From JAJXWB01 sp965246795 (GTDB lineage Bacteria > Pseudomonadota > Alphaproteobacteria > Rhizobiales > Beijerinckiaceae), in assembly GCA_965246795.1 (NCBI GenBank), contig CBDFFN010000012.1, forward strand, positions 186,001 through 250,000: a stretch of 64,000 nt of DNA, read 5' to 3'. The translations under genes were made by a program, and so were the position numbers. Below, piece after piece: positions 33,727 to 42,065 of this stretch; position 1 is the first letter of the stretch; the number at the start of each line of letters is the position of its first letter. The notes below the pieces were generated by a model. The model made no database searches and was not told the origin of the DNA. It saw only the letters and a program-made list of their open reading frames with translations.

Positions 33727-34652
33727 CGCGCGCGGCTCGCTGCGACGATCTGCTCGCGCATCCACACGTTCGCCGGATCGAGGTCGGCGTTGCGATGCCA
33801 GTAGAGCATCGCCTCGAGCGCGGGCGCATCGAAGGGCAACGGCTTCACGACGACATCGTAGCGTCGTGCGAGCGATAGCGGCGCGGACAGCAGAATGTCG
33901 GTCTGCATGACGGCGTGGAACGCGAGCTGGAACTGCGTGACACGTAGCGCGCTCGTGACGGCATGACCGCCGCGCGCCAATGCGAGATCGACATAACCGC
34001 GACCGCTGCGGCGGCTCGACACGAGCACGTGTTTTGCCTGAAGGAAGCGCGCCAGCGTCAACCGCCCGCGCGCCAGCGGATGATTCTTGCGCATGACGCA
34101 GACATAGCGATCGCGCAGCAGGCCCACGCTTTTCATCTCGGAACGCGCGAGCTCGGGAATGTCGATGGCGAAATCGAGCTGGCCCGACGCAAGTTCTGAC
34201 GCGATGTCACGACGCTCCACCGGCGGGCATTGCACGCGCACGCCGGGCGCCACACGCTGCAGGCGCGCAAGCAGCGAGGGAATAAGTTGCGTGCCGGCGT
34301 TATCGCGCAGCGAGATCGCGAACAGCTTGTCGGACCGCGCGGGATCGAAGCGCCGGCCGCCGTCGATCGTCGTGCGCAACTGTCGCAAGGCCTCGCGCAC
34401 CGGCCCGACAAGATTCTGCGCGAGCGGGCTTGGCGTCATCACGCGCCCCACGCGCACGAACAGCGGATCGTCGAAATTCTCGCGCAGGCGCGCGAGCGCG
34501 TTGCTGACCGCCGGCTGCGTGATCCGGAGAATTTCCGCGGCGCGAGTGAGACTGCGCTCGGCATAAATCGTGTCGAACACGACGAAGAGATTGAGATCGA
34601 CACCGGCAAGGTTCACGTACCACCTGCATAAATGCGAGTGATAGTAGCGCAT
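33723..34652 (-). CDS. LysR-family transcriptional regulator
   Basis: A 309-residue regulator. The HTH is DLNLFVVFDTIYAERSLTRA to RITQPAVSNALARLRE; the C-terminal two-lobe effector domain includes KLFAISLRDNAGTQLIPSLL. It resembles the NodD/NahR-like branch in its PLFVRVGRVMTPSPLA stretch. It is divergent from the acyl-CoA dehydrogenase gene over about 90 bp, the usual LysR arrangement, so it probably controls it. A GTG at 34616 is an alternative start that would trim 12 residues. Confidence 0.9.
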   Translation of the reverse strand: MRYYHSHLCRWYVNLAGVDLNLFVVFDTIYAERSLTRAAEILRITQPAVSNALARLRENFDDPLFVRVGRVMTPSPLAQNLVGPVREALRQLRTTIDGGRRFDPARSDKLFAISLRDNAGTQLIPSLLARLQRVAPGVRVQCPPVERRDIASELASGQLDFAIDIPELARSEMKSVGLLRDRYVCVMRKNHPLARGRLTLARFLQAKHVLVSSRRSGRGYVDLALARGGHAVTSALRVTQFQLAFHAVMQTDILLSAPLSLARRYDVVVKPLPFDAPALEAMLYWHRNADLDPANVWMREQIVAASRAR

Positions 34653-34742
34653 TCAGAACTTCAATTTCAATGATCGGGCGCTTTGCTGTATGCCTGCGAC
34701 AAGCGCGACCACGATTAAGCCCGACAAAACGAGGAAATGCCC

Positions 34743-36014
34743 ATGAACGTGCAGACAAGCATCGGTACAGGTTTCGGCCTCAATCCCGGCGACGAACTCA
34801 ACGATCTCCGTATGTCCGAGCAGGCGCGTCCCCTACTCGATCATGTGAAGAAGTTCATCAAGGACACCGTCGATCCGATGGCCGTCGAATTCTACAAGCT
34901 TGGCGAAGGCAAACACGATCGCTGGTCTTTCGCGCCGGGCCAGCTCGAATGCCTGCAGAAGGCGAAGGACAAGGCGAAGTCCGAAGGCCTCTGGAACTTC
35001 TTCCTCCCCGACGCGGACACCGGTGAGGGTCTGAGCAATCTCGACTACGCCTACATCGCTGCAGAACTCGGCAAGAGCCCTCTCGCATCCGAAGCGATGA
35101 ACTGCGCCGCGCCCGACACCGGCAACATGGAAGTGCTGGAGCGCTGCGGCACGCCTGAACAAAAGAAGAAGTGGCTCGTGCCACTGCTGAACGGCGAAAT
35201 CCGCTCCGCCTACGCGATGACCGAGCCGAACGTCGCCTCGTCGGACGCCAAGAACGTTTCGACGCGTGCAGTCCTTGAAGGCGACCAGTGGGTCATCAAC
35301 GGCGAGAAATTCTACATCTCCGGCGCCGGCGACCCGCGCTGCAAGATCATGATCACGATGGTCAAGACGTCGCCCGACGCACATCCCTCGAAGCAGCAGT
35401 CGCAGATTCTCGTGCCCATCGACACGCCCGGCGTGGAAATCGTCGGACCGATGCATGTCTTCGGTCACGACCACGCGCCGCGCGGCCACATGCACATCCG
35501 CTTCAAGGACGTGCGCGTACCAAAAGATAACATCCTGCTCGGCGAAGGCCGCGGCTTCGAGATTTCGCAGCTACGCCTCGGGCCCGGCCGCATCCATCAC
35601 TGCATGCGCACGATCGGCAAGGCCGAGAAGGCGCTCGACATGATGATCGAGCGCGGCATGTCGCGCGAAGCTTTCGGCAAAAAGCTCGCGATGCTCGGCG
35701 GCAATATCGAGATCATCTCGCGTGCGCGCATCGAGATCGAGGCGATGCGCCTGATGGTGCTCAAGGCCGCCAAAGCGATGGACGTGCTTGGTAACAAGGA
35801 AGCGCGCATCTGGGTGTCGATGGTCAAGGCGATGGTACCGGAGAAAGCCTGCCTCATCATCGACCAGGCGATGCAGATGCACGGCGCCGCCGGCATCTCG
35901 CAGTGGTTCCCGCTCGCCGAGCTCTACACGGACGTGCGGCATCTGCGCTTCGCGGATGGCCCGGACGAGGTCCATCACATGGTCGTCGGCCGCAACGAGG
36001 TGATGGGGCGGTAG
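34743..36014 (+). CDS. acyl-CoA dehydrogenase family protein
   Basis: A 423-residue FAD-dependent dehydrogenase. N-terminal helices are followed by the AYAMTEPNVASSDAKN flavin loop, WVINGEKFYISGAGDP, and the C-terminal helices GRIHHCMRTIGKAEKAL, MQMHGAAGISQWFPLAELY and VRHLRFADGPDEVHH. Sequence style is that of the long-chain ACAD10/11-like group. GAGGAA is 8 nt before the ATG at 34743 and too close to the ATG at 34737, so the later start is preferred. It is divergent from the LysR gene. Confidence 0.93.
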   Translation: MNVQTSIGTGFGLNPGDELNDLRMSEQARPLLDHVKKFIKDTVDPMAVEFYKLGEGKHDRWSFAPGQLECLQKAKDKAKSEGLWNFFLPDADTGEGLSNLDYAYIAAELGKSPLASEAMNCAAPDTGNMEVLERCGTPEQKKKWLVPLLNGEIRSAYAMTEPNVASSDAKNVSTRAVLEGDQWVINGEKFYISGAGDPRCKIMITMVKTSPDAHPSKQQSQILVPIDTPGVEIVGPMHVFGHDHAPRGHMHIRFKDVRVPKDNILLGEGRGFEISQLRLGPGRIHHCMRTIGKAEKALDMMIERGMSREAFGKKLAMLGGNIEIISRARIEIEAMRLMVLKAAKAMDVLGNKEARIWVSMVKAMVPEKACLIIDQAMQMHGAAGISQWFPLAELYTDVRHLRFADGPDEVHHMVVGRNEVMGR

Positions 36015-36086
36015 CAGGCGGCGTTACGGGGCCCGGATTGTCCGGGTCCGGACCGGCAGGATAACGTTGGCGCGCGGAGGCGCGTG

Positions 36087-38681
36087 ATGGACGGTCCGTC
36101 GGAGAAGTCAGCCGAAGGCAGTGGTGAGCCCGCCGGCGGGCTGTGGCAGCGCCTGCGCACTTTTACGCGCCGGGCATGGGACTGCACGCGTTGGCTGGCG
36201 CGCATCCTCTGGGTTTGCCGGGTCAGCAGCGTCAGCGCGTTTGGCGGGCTCCTGCTGTTCTGCATCGTCACGCAGGCGCAGAACCTGCTTGCAGACACGT
36301 CGTGGCTCGTCTCGATCGGGGGCGCCCTGCTCTTCTGGGGCGGCATGCTGCTTGGCCTGCTGCTCTGGGCCTTTTCTGTTCACTACGCCGCCCGCCGCTC
36401 GGTTCGCGCGGATGAGTGGATTCTCAGCCGAGAGTTGCGTGCGACGCTGCCGGCGGATCAACAGAATGCGGTGATCGCGGCGGTTCGCTTGGAACGCGCA
36501 AGCCTCCTCGACTGGACGCCGCGCATCCTCGGACTCCTTCCCTTTGCAGCCGTGATGATCGGCATCGGCTTCGCGCATGAAAGTCTGTTCGAGGCGCAGG
36601 AGCTGACATCGGTCCGCCATGCGGTCATCCAGCTCGCGATCCTCTTCACGGCGGTCGGCGCTGAGGCGATCTTTTTCAGCTGGGCCGTCATCCGGCGCGA
36701 TGCCTTCGTGCAGGCGATGAAGCAACGCATCGACCGGCAGCAGGGCCGGCGCATCACGGGCCATCGCGTCACGCGCTTTGCGATCTGGACGTGTCTTCTC
36801 GTGACCGCAAGCATGTTCATCTGCGCCTACATCTGGCCGGAGATCATCACGGCCCGCCTTCCGCGCGCGGCGTTGATCCCGCTGCTGTTTGGAAGTCCGG
36901 TCCTCGCGCTCAGCGCACTGGCTCACCGGTCTCATCGCTGGGCCGTCCCGACCATCATCGTCTTGCTCGGCGGCGCGGCGGCTGTGACGGCGACGAACGT
37001 AAGCTTCAACGACCTGCGCACGGTGCCGGTCGGCAAGGAGGGGGTCGCGCAACGACAATGGGACTTGAATGATGCCGTTCGCCAGTGGCGCATCGCGAAC
37101 GGCTGCGAGAACAGGGACTGCGTGACGCCTGTGATCGTCGCCATCGACGGTGGCGCGAGCCGGGCTGCTTTCATGGCCGCGACAGCGGTCGGGACATTGC
37201 TCGACCGCCTGCGCGCCGTTCAACCGTCCGATGGACGGGCACCTGGTCGACAAATCTTTGCCCTGTCGGGCGTGTCGGGTGGGGCGCTCGGCGCGGCCAT
37301 CATCCAGAGCGCGCTCGCCGCTGCAGGAAAAGACGGTGCGCCGCCGTGTCGGCGTGAACCGCGCGTCTGGTTCGGTGCGCAAACGCCCAACGGCGAACGC
37401 CCATTCAAATCGTGGCGCGAATGCCTTCAGGCGCTGGTCAGCGGCGATTACCTGTCGCCCGCTTTCGTCGGGATCGGCTATCGCGATAATTTCGCACCGC
37501 CGCTGCAATGGTTGCGCGAAAGCTGGCGCATCGCCGATCGTGCGGAACTGTTGTCGGATTCCTGGGAGCGCCATTGGGACTATGTGACGTGCGGCGGCGA
37601 GACGCCCTGCAAGGCGTCCGGCCGCAGTTGCAGCGAGAGCGGCGCGGAAGATGGCTTCTGCCGGCGGCTCGGCTATCGCCAGCACGATCTGCTTAGTGAC
37701 ACGACACGTTGGTGGCCGGTCCTGTTGCTGAACGGGACATCGGTCGCGACCGGGCGACGGGTGATTGCGTCCGAACTCATATCGACGATCTCGAACGGGC
37801 GAAAAAACGGGCGCGACCCGCTCTACGCAGAGGCCTACGATCTTTTCGAGTTCATGTCGGCCCGCTGCTCGGAAGGCGACACATGTCCCGCACCACCCAC
37901 CGATATCGACAATGCAACGAACCGCAACGGGCCGGACCTGCGTCTGGCTTCCGCTGTCACCATCAGCGCACGGTTTCCGCTGATTTCGCCGGCCGGCGCG
38001 ATTTTTCCGCTGGATGGCGCGGGCAAGTCGCAGCGCAAGCGCGGGGATGCCGTCGTCGACGGTGGCTATTTCGAGAACTCCGGGCTTTCCACGGCGCTCG
38101 ACATCGCGACGGCCTTGCGCGCGCAAAAGCTGCAGCCGATCGTGCTGACGATCTCGAACGACCCGCAGGGAGCATCCACCGCGTGGTTCCCGCCAAGACC
38201 GGCGGCGACGCCTGGCATCGGCGAGACTGGCGGCTATCTCGGACGCCTTCTTGGCGCCGTTACCGCACCGCTCGCTACCCTTTACAACACACGGCAAGGC
38301 CACGGCGACGAGGCGCGCAACACGGCATCCCGCAGTCTCGACGATCCCTTTGCGTGCTACACGAGCCAGGACGACGCATCGGAGTTCAGTGCGAAGAAAC
38401 GACCCGTCAATCTGTTCAAGGTTGCTGTCCATACTTCGACAACGCGCAAGCCGATCGAGAAAACACCTGATGAATGCGTTGATCTCGAAGCGGGCAAATC
38501 CATCAATATGAAAACCGTGTCCATGAGCTGGTGGCTTGCCGGCCCGGTGCAGGCAACGCTCGATGCGCAACGCTGCCAGAAGGACAATGCCAAAACGATC
38601 GACGACCTGATCGCGCGGCTGCGACAAGCAGAGATCAAAGCGACGCCCGATTGCGCATCGCTGCAATCGAAACAACAGTAA
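36087..38681 (+). CDS. membrane-anchored patatin-like phospholipase-domain protein
   Basis: A large protein (864 residues). The first about 300 residues contain roughly six membrane helices in pairs (for example SAFGGLLLFCIVTQA and LFWGGMLLGLLLWAFSV). A soluble C-terminal region follows, bearing patatin-like elements: an oxyanion-loop equivalent VAIDGGASRAAFMAA, nucleophile Ser in SGVSGGALGAA (GxSxG) and catalytic Asp in VVDGGYFENSG. The GASR loop differs from the usual GGGxRG. It has paired cysteines (CENRDC, CGGETPC, CSEGDTC) suggesting a disulfide-rich, probably periplasmic, domain. GGAGG precedes the ATG by 6 nt. Only 24 nt separate it from glsA. Confidence 0.75.
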   Translation: MDGPSEKSAEGSGEPAGGLWQRLRTFTRRAWDCTRWLARILWVCRVSSVSAFGGLLLFCIVTQAQNLLADTSWLVSIGGALLFWGGMLLGLLLWAFSVHYAARRSVRADEWILSRELRATLPADQQNAVIAAVRLERASLLDWTPRILGLLPFAAVMIGIGFAHESLFEAQELTSVRHAVIQLAILFTAVGAEAIFFSWAVIRRDAFVQAMKQRIDRQQGRRITGHRVTRFAIWTCLLVTASMFICAYIWPEIITARLPRAALIPLLFGSPVLALSALAHRSHRWAVPTIIVLLGGAAAVTATNVSFNDLRTVPVGKEGVAQRQWDLNDAVRQWRIANGCENRDCVTPVIVAIDGGASRAAFMAATAVGTLLDRLRAVQPSDGRAPGRQIFALSGVSGGALGAAIIQSALAAAGKDGAPPCRREPRVWFGAQTPNGERPFKSWRECLQALVSGDYLSPAFVGIGYRDNFAPPLQWLRESWRIADRAELLSDSWERHWDYVTCGGETPCKASGRSCSESGAEDGFCRRLGYRQHDLLSDTTRWWPVLLLNGTSVATGRRVIASELISTISNGRKNGRDPLYAEAYDLFEFMSARCSEGDTCPAPPTDIDNATNRNGPDLRLASAVTISARFPLISPAGAIFPLDGAGKSQRKRGDAVVDGGYFENSGLSTALDIATALRAQKLQPIVLTISNDPQGASTAWFPPRPAATPGIGETGGYLGRLLGAVTAPLATLYNTRQGHGDEARNTASRSLDDPFACYTSQDDASEFSAKKRPVNLFKVAVHTSTTRKPIEKTPDECVDLEAGKSINMKTVSMSWWLAGPVQATLDAQRCQKDNAKTIDDLIARLRQAEIKATPDCASLQSKQQ

Positions 38682-38705
38682 ATTGCGCGGCGACGACAGG
38701 TCGGC

Positions 38706-39641
38706 ATGAGCAGCGGCAAACTTCAATCCATTGTCGAAGAAATCTTCGCGGACATGCGCGGCCGCTCCGATCGCGGCACCGTCGCGCAATACATCCCCGA
38801 GCTTGCCCGCGTCGATCCGGCATCCTTCGGGCTTGTCGTCGTTGCAGCCGACGGCACGGAAGCCGCGAGCGGCGACTGCGACGCGCGCTTCTCGATCCAG
38901 AGCATCTCTAAGGTCTTCACGCTGACGCTGGCGCTCGGCAAGATCGGCGATCGACTATGGCGGCATGTCGGCCGCGAGCCTTCAGGCAGCCCCTTCAACT
39001 CGATCGTGCAGCTCGAACGCGAGCGCGGCATCCCGCGCAATCCGTTCATCAACGCGGGCGCCATCGCCGTCACCGACGCAATCCTGAGCGGTCATCAACC
39101 ACGCGAGGCGCTCGGCGAGATCATGCGCTTCGTGCGCACGATCGCCGGCGACGACGACATCAGCATCGACGAGGCGGTCGCCAAATCCGAGGTCGCGACG
39201 GGCTTCCGAAACGTCGCGCTCGCCAATTACATGAAGTCGTTCGGCGTCATCGAAAATCCGGTCGACTTCGCGCTCGGCGTCTATTTCCACCATTGTGCGA
39301 TCGCGATGACCTGCCGACAGCTTGCGCGCGCCGGGCGTTTTTTGGCGCATGGCGGTCGCGACCCCGCGACCGGTCACACGATTATTGGTCCGGAGCGCGC
39401 GCGGCGCATCAACGCCGTCATGCTGACCTGCGGCCACTACGATGGTTCTGGCGAATTCGCCTATCGCGTGGGTCTACCCGGCAAAAGCGGAGTTGGCGGC
39501 GGCATTCTCGCTGTGGCGCCGGGAAAGGCGTCGATCGCGGTCTGGTCGCCGGGCCTCGATGCTCACGGCAATTCACATCTCGGCCGCATCGCGCTCGAAC
39601 ATCTGACGAAGCGGCTTGGGTGGTCGATTTTCGGGCCGTAA
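38706..39641 (+). CDS. glsA: glutaminase A
   Basis: A 311-residue serine-dependent beta-lactamase-fold glutaminase converting glutamine to glutamate and ammonia. The catalytic Ser-x-x-Lys is in SIQSISKVF; further family motifs are GREPSGSPFNSIVQLE, PRNPFINAGAIAV, NVALANYMKSFG and GKSGVGGGI. Length is normal for the bacterial single-domain form. It follows the patatin-like gene closely and precedes glnII, the opposing glutamine-forming enzyme. Confidence 0.95.
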   Translation: MSSGKLQSIVEEIFADMRGRSDRGTVAQYIPELARVDPASFGLVVVAADGTEAASGDCDARFSIQSISKVFTLTLALGKIGDRLWRHVGREPSGSPFNSIVQLERERGIPRNPFINAGAIAVTDAILSGHQPREALGEIMRFVRTIAGDDDISIDEAVAKSEVATGFRNVALANYMKSFGVIENPVDFALGVYFHHCAIAMTCRQLARAGRFLAHGGRDPATGHTIIGPERARRINAVMLTCGHYDGSGEFAYRVGLPGKSGVGGGILAVAPGKASIAVWSPGLDAHGNSHLGRIALEHLTKRLGWSIFGP

Positions 39642-39690
39642 GCGCATCGATGTGCAGCTTGGCGATGCATTGTTCACGCGAGGGGCATTT

Positions 39691-39707
39691 TGCGTAACGT
39701 TTGTGCA
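39691..39707 (+). promoter_or_regulatory. candidate NtrC-binding site upstream of glnII
   Basis: TGCGTAACGTTTGTGCA fits the NtrC spacing TGC-N11-GCA. It lies 40 nt upstream of the sigma-54 promoter. Only one such site is clear. Confidence 0.45.
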
Positions 39708-39746
39708 ATGCAACCTGGAACGAGCGGCGGCTCTCGCTTGCCCGCG

Positions 39747-39761
39747 TGGCACCGCTTCTGC
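39747..39761 (+). promoter_or_regulatory. sigma-54 promoter of glnII (-24/-12)
   Basis: TGGCACCGCTTCTGC matches TGGCACGNNNNTTGC at 9 of 11 defined positions, with the invariant GG and GC at correct spacing. Transcription would start near 39773, about 63 nt before the glnII ATG. Confidence 0.7.
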
Positions 39762-39835
39762 ATTTGAACGCGGTCGGCGGCCTACTCTCATAAGTCGCCC
39801 GATACGCCTCGCATTTGAGACACCGAGAGAGCCGA

Positions 39836-40879
39836 ATGACGAAGTACAAACTCGAGTACATCTGGCTGGACGGCTATACGCCCGTGCCGAACCTGCGTGG
39901 CAAAACGCAGCTCAAGGAATTCGACAGCTTTCCGAAGCTCGAGCAGCTTCCGCTCTGGGGTTTCGACGGTTCGTCGACCATGCAGGCCGAGGGGCATAGC
40001 TCCGACTGCGTGCTGAAGCCTGTGGCCGTGTTCCCCGATGCAACGCGCATCAATGGCGTGCTGGTCATGTGCGAAGTCATGATGCCGGACGGCAAGACCC
40101 CGCATTCGACCAACAAGCGCGCGACTATCCTCGACGATGCCGGCGCCTGGTTCGGTTTCGAGCAGGAATACTTCTTCTACAAGGACGGTCGCCCGCTCGG
40201 TTTCCCGACGGCCGGCTATCCCGCACCTCAAGGTCCGTACTACACCGGCGTCGGCTATTCGAACGTCGGGTCGATCGCGCGGGAGATCGTCGAGAAGCAT
40301 CTCGATCTCTGCCTCGCCGCCGGCATCAACCACGAAGGCATCAACGCCGAAGTAGCGAAGGGCCAGTGGGAATTCCAGATTTTCGGCAAGGGCTCCAAAA
40401 AGGCCGCCGACGAAATGTGGATGGCCCGCTACCTCCTGCAGCGCCTGACGGAGGCCTACGAGGTCGACGTCGAGTATCACTGCAAGCCGCTCGGCGACAC
40501 CGACTGGAACGGCTCAGGGATGCACGCCAATTTCTCGACCACCTACATGCGCGAGACCGGCGGCAAGGAATATTTCGAGGCGCTGATGAAGGCCTTCGAG
40601 ACGAACTGGAAAGACCACATCGACGTCTATGGTCCGGACAATCACATGCGATTGACCGGCAAGCATGAGACGGCGCCGTGGAACAAGTTCAGCTACGGCA
40701 TCGCGGATCGCGGCGCCTCAGTCCGTGTCCCGCATTCCTTCGCGAACAGCGGCTACAAGGGCTATCTCGAAGATCGCCGGCCGAACTCGCAAGGGGACCC
40801 CTACCAGATCGCGTCGCAGATTCTGAAGACGATCGCCTCGGTTCCAACCGACAGCGCGGCGAAGGTGGCGGCGGCCTGA
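39836..40879 (+). CDS. glnII: glutamine synthetase type II (eukaryotic-like GSII)
   Basis: A 347-residue enzyme forming glutamine from glutamate, ammonia and ATP. GSII marks are LPLWGFDGSSTMQAEG, AWFGFEQEYFF, PQGPYYTGVG, DWNGSGMHANFST and HETAPWNKFSYGIADRGASV. It is clearly shorter than GSI and lacks its adenylylation region. The ATG at 39836 is preceded by GAGAGAG. Regulation by nitrogen status through sigma-54/NtrC is indicated by the upstream sites, as known for rhizobial glnII. A strong terminator follows. Confidence 0.97.
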   Translation: MTKYKLEYIWLDGYTPVPNLRGKTQLKEFDSFPKLEQLPLWGFDGSSTMQAEGHSSDCVLKPVAVFPDATRINGVLVMCEVMMPDGKTPHSTNKRATILDDAGAWFGFEQEYFFYKDGRPLGFPTAGYPAPQGPYYTGVGYSNVGSIAREIVEKHLDLCLAAGINHEGINAEVAKGQWEFQIFGKGSKKAADEMWMARYLLQRLTEAYEVDVEYHCKPLGDTDWNGSGMHANFSTTYMRETGGKEYFEALMKAFETNWKDHIDVYGPDNHMRLTGKHETAPWNKFSYGIADRGASVRVPHSFANSGYKGYLEDRRPNSQGDPYQIASQILKTIASVPTDSAAKVAAA

Positions 40880-40902
40880 GTTTCAGGCAGGAATTTCCGG
40901 AA

Positions 40903-40930
40903 AGAGGCGGCTTCGGTCGCCTCTTTTTTT
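40903..40930 (+). terminator. Rho-independent terminator after glnII
   Basis: The 7-bp stem AGAGGCG / CGCCTCT with an 8-nt loop is followed by a run of T. It lies 24 nt after the glnII stop and 10 nt before the convergent crcB stop, so it may serve both genes. Confidence 0.9.
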
Positions 40931-40939
40931 GTCTGAAAG

Positions 40940-41371
40940 TTAGGCGTCTTCCTCGATCTGCGCTTGCGCGATTTGCGTCGCGCCGCCGTTGAGCGCAGCA
41001 CCCGCGTAGTGACCAAGTGCGACAGCGACCAAGCAAAGCACTACCGACGCAACAACGTTGATCGCGGCCCGCCCCGGCGCTCCGCTGCGCAACAAATCCA
41101 GCGTTTGCAGGCTGAACGACGAGAAGGTTGTGTAGCCACCACAGATGCCGATCATCACGAACAGACGCCAGTTCTCGGAAACGGGATAGCGGCCGCTCGC
41201 AAGCGTCAGCGTGCCGAACAAGCCGATCAGGAACGATCCCGAGATATTGACGAGGATTGTTCCCCAGGGAAGCCGCGCACTAATCGGGATTGCGACGAGC
41301 GACGCGAGATAACGGGCAAGCGTGCCAAGCGCGCCGCCCGCCATGACGATGAGGCATGTGGTGAAAGACAT
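40940..41371 (-). CDS. crcB: fluoride efflux channel
   Basis: A 143-residue inner-membrane protein with four hydrophobic helices. Fluc/CrcB motifs are GGALGTLARYL at the N-terminus, the PWGTILVNISGSFLIG helix-2 region with its channel Asn, and GICGGYTTFSSFS with the phenylalanine-box and Na+-site threonines. The C-terminal tail is charged. I looked for a fluoride-riboswitch signature upstream and found none. Confidence 0.95.
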   Translation of the reverse strand: MSFTTCLIVMAGGALGTLARYLASLVAIPISARLPWGTILVNISGSFLIGLFGTLTLASGRYPVSENWRLFVMIGICGGYTTFSSFSLQTLDLLRSGAPGRAAINVVASVVLCLVAVALGHYAGAALNGGATQIAQAQIEEDA

Positions 41372-41382
41372 GCCCTAGGGAT

Positions 41383-41404
41383 GCCCGCCATTACGCCGGC
41401 GGGC
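41383..41404 (-). terminator. GC-rich hairpin between two minus-strand genes
   Basis: A 7-bp perfect stem, GCCCGCC / GGCGGGC, with an 8-nt loop lies between the small membrane protein gene (ending 41435) and crcB (starting 41371). No T-run follows, so it may act as an attenuator or a leader hairpin of crcB rather than a full stop. Confidence 0.4.
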
Positions 41405-41434
41405 AATAACTTGTCCGAACGAAGCTGTGCGAAC

Positions 41435-41659
41435 TCAGGTCCGCTTCTTCACGGAGTCGCCGATGTTCTGCGCACCTTCTGTCAGGCGATCCCACATGGC
41501 GGAAATGTTGGTGCTCACGCCGCGCACGCTGGTGCCAAATGCGTCCCAGTTGACAATGGCCTGCGTCGGCCGGTCGGCCGGCGACATCGAAGAATCGTGG
41601 ACGTAGGCGATGCCTACCGCGAGAAACACACCGAGAATAAGTCCGACGAACAAGCGCAT
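41435..41659 (-). CDS. small membrane-anchored or secreted protein, unknown
   Basis: A 74-residue protein with a single N-terminal hydrophobic helix (MRLFVGLILGVFLAVGIAYV), then an outward soluble part with a helical, polar C-terminus (AMWDRLTEGAQNIGDSVKKRT). GGAGGG is a strong ribosome site 6 nt before the ATG, supporting a real gene. No known family recognised. Confidence 0.65.
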   Translation of the reverse strand: MRLFVGLILGVFLAVGIAYVHDSSMSPADRPTQAIVNWDAFGTSVRGVSTNISAMWDRLTEGAQNIGDSVKKRT

Positions 41660-41761
41660 GGCGCCCTCCTAAGTTTGTCTGACTCGATAAGTCCGACGGG
41701 GGCTTTGCCGTTCCATCTAGCCTTACGGAGAGGTTAACGTGCGGCGGCACGGGAGGACGCA

Positions 41762-41966
41762 ATGGCGAAATTGGCGATCGTCGGTTGCGGCGCGATGGGC
41801 TCGGTCTACGCCGCTCTGATGGCCGAAGCCGGTCACACGGTGCACGCCGTGACGCCTCGGTGCGGTATCGTGTCGGCATCCGGGATTACATTACTCGAAC
41901 GACTGGGACGATGCCTGCATCTCTGTCGTCGGCGGTCATCTGATCGGCATGGGTATCAAGCGATAA
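41762..41966 (+). pseudogene. truncated ketopantoate-reductase-like (ApbA/PanE) N-terminus joined to unrelated sequence
   Basis: The first about 30 codons read MAKLAIVGCGAMGSVYAALM and continue AEAGHTVHAV, a textbook ApbA N-terminal Rossmann motif. After codon 31 similarity stops abruptly. In a different frame the following bases encode a protein-like tail (SNDWDDACISVVGGHLIGMG) ending at TAA 41964-41966. This looks like a deletion or recombination junction that joined the head of one gene to the tail of another. Confidence 0.6.
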
Positions 41967-41984
41967 CGATCGCGATAGTGTGTG

Positions 41985-42013
41985 GAGCGATCCGGCTTAA
42001 CGCTGGATCGCTC
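41985..42013. repeat. 9-bp inverted repeat (hairpin)
   Basis: GAGCGATCC at 41985-41993 pairs exactly with GGATCGCTC at 42005-42013 over an 11-nt loop. It lies just past the aldehyde dehydrogenase stop and may terminate that transcript, but no T-run follows. Confidence 0.5.
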
Positions 42014-42065
42014 GTTGTCGCAAATTCTGTCGAAATGACGAAGACCGCATACGCGGTCGCGCCGA

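Noticed and set aside
36108..38789. 893-codon open frame antisense to the patatin-like gene
   Set aside because: It is rich in Arg/Ala/Asp with no motifs, while the plus-strand frame has membrane helices, catalytic motifs and a ribosome site.
40940..41440. Fluoride riboswitch before crcB
   Set aside because: The upstream region shows only a simple GC hairpin; the conserved riboswitch core and pseudoknot segments are not found.
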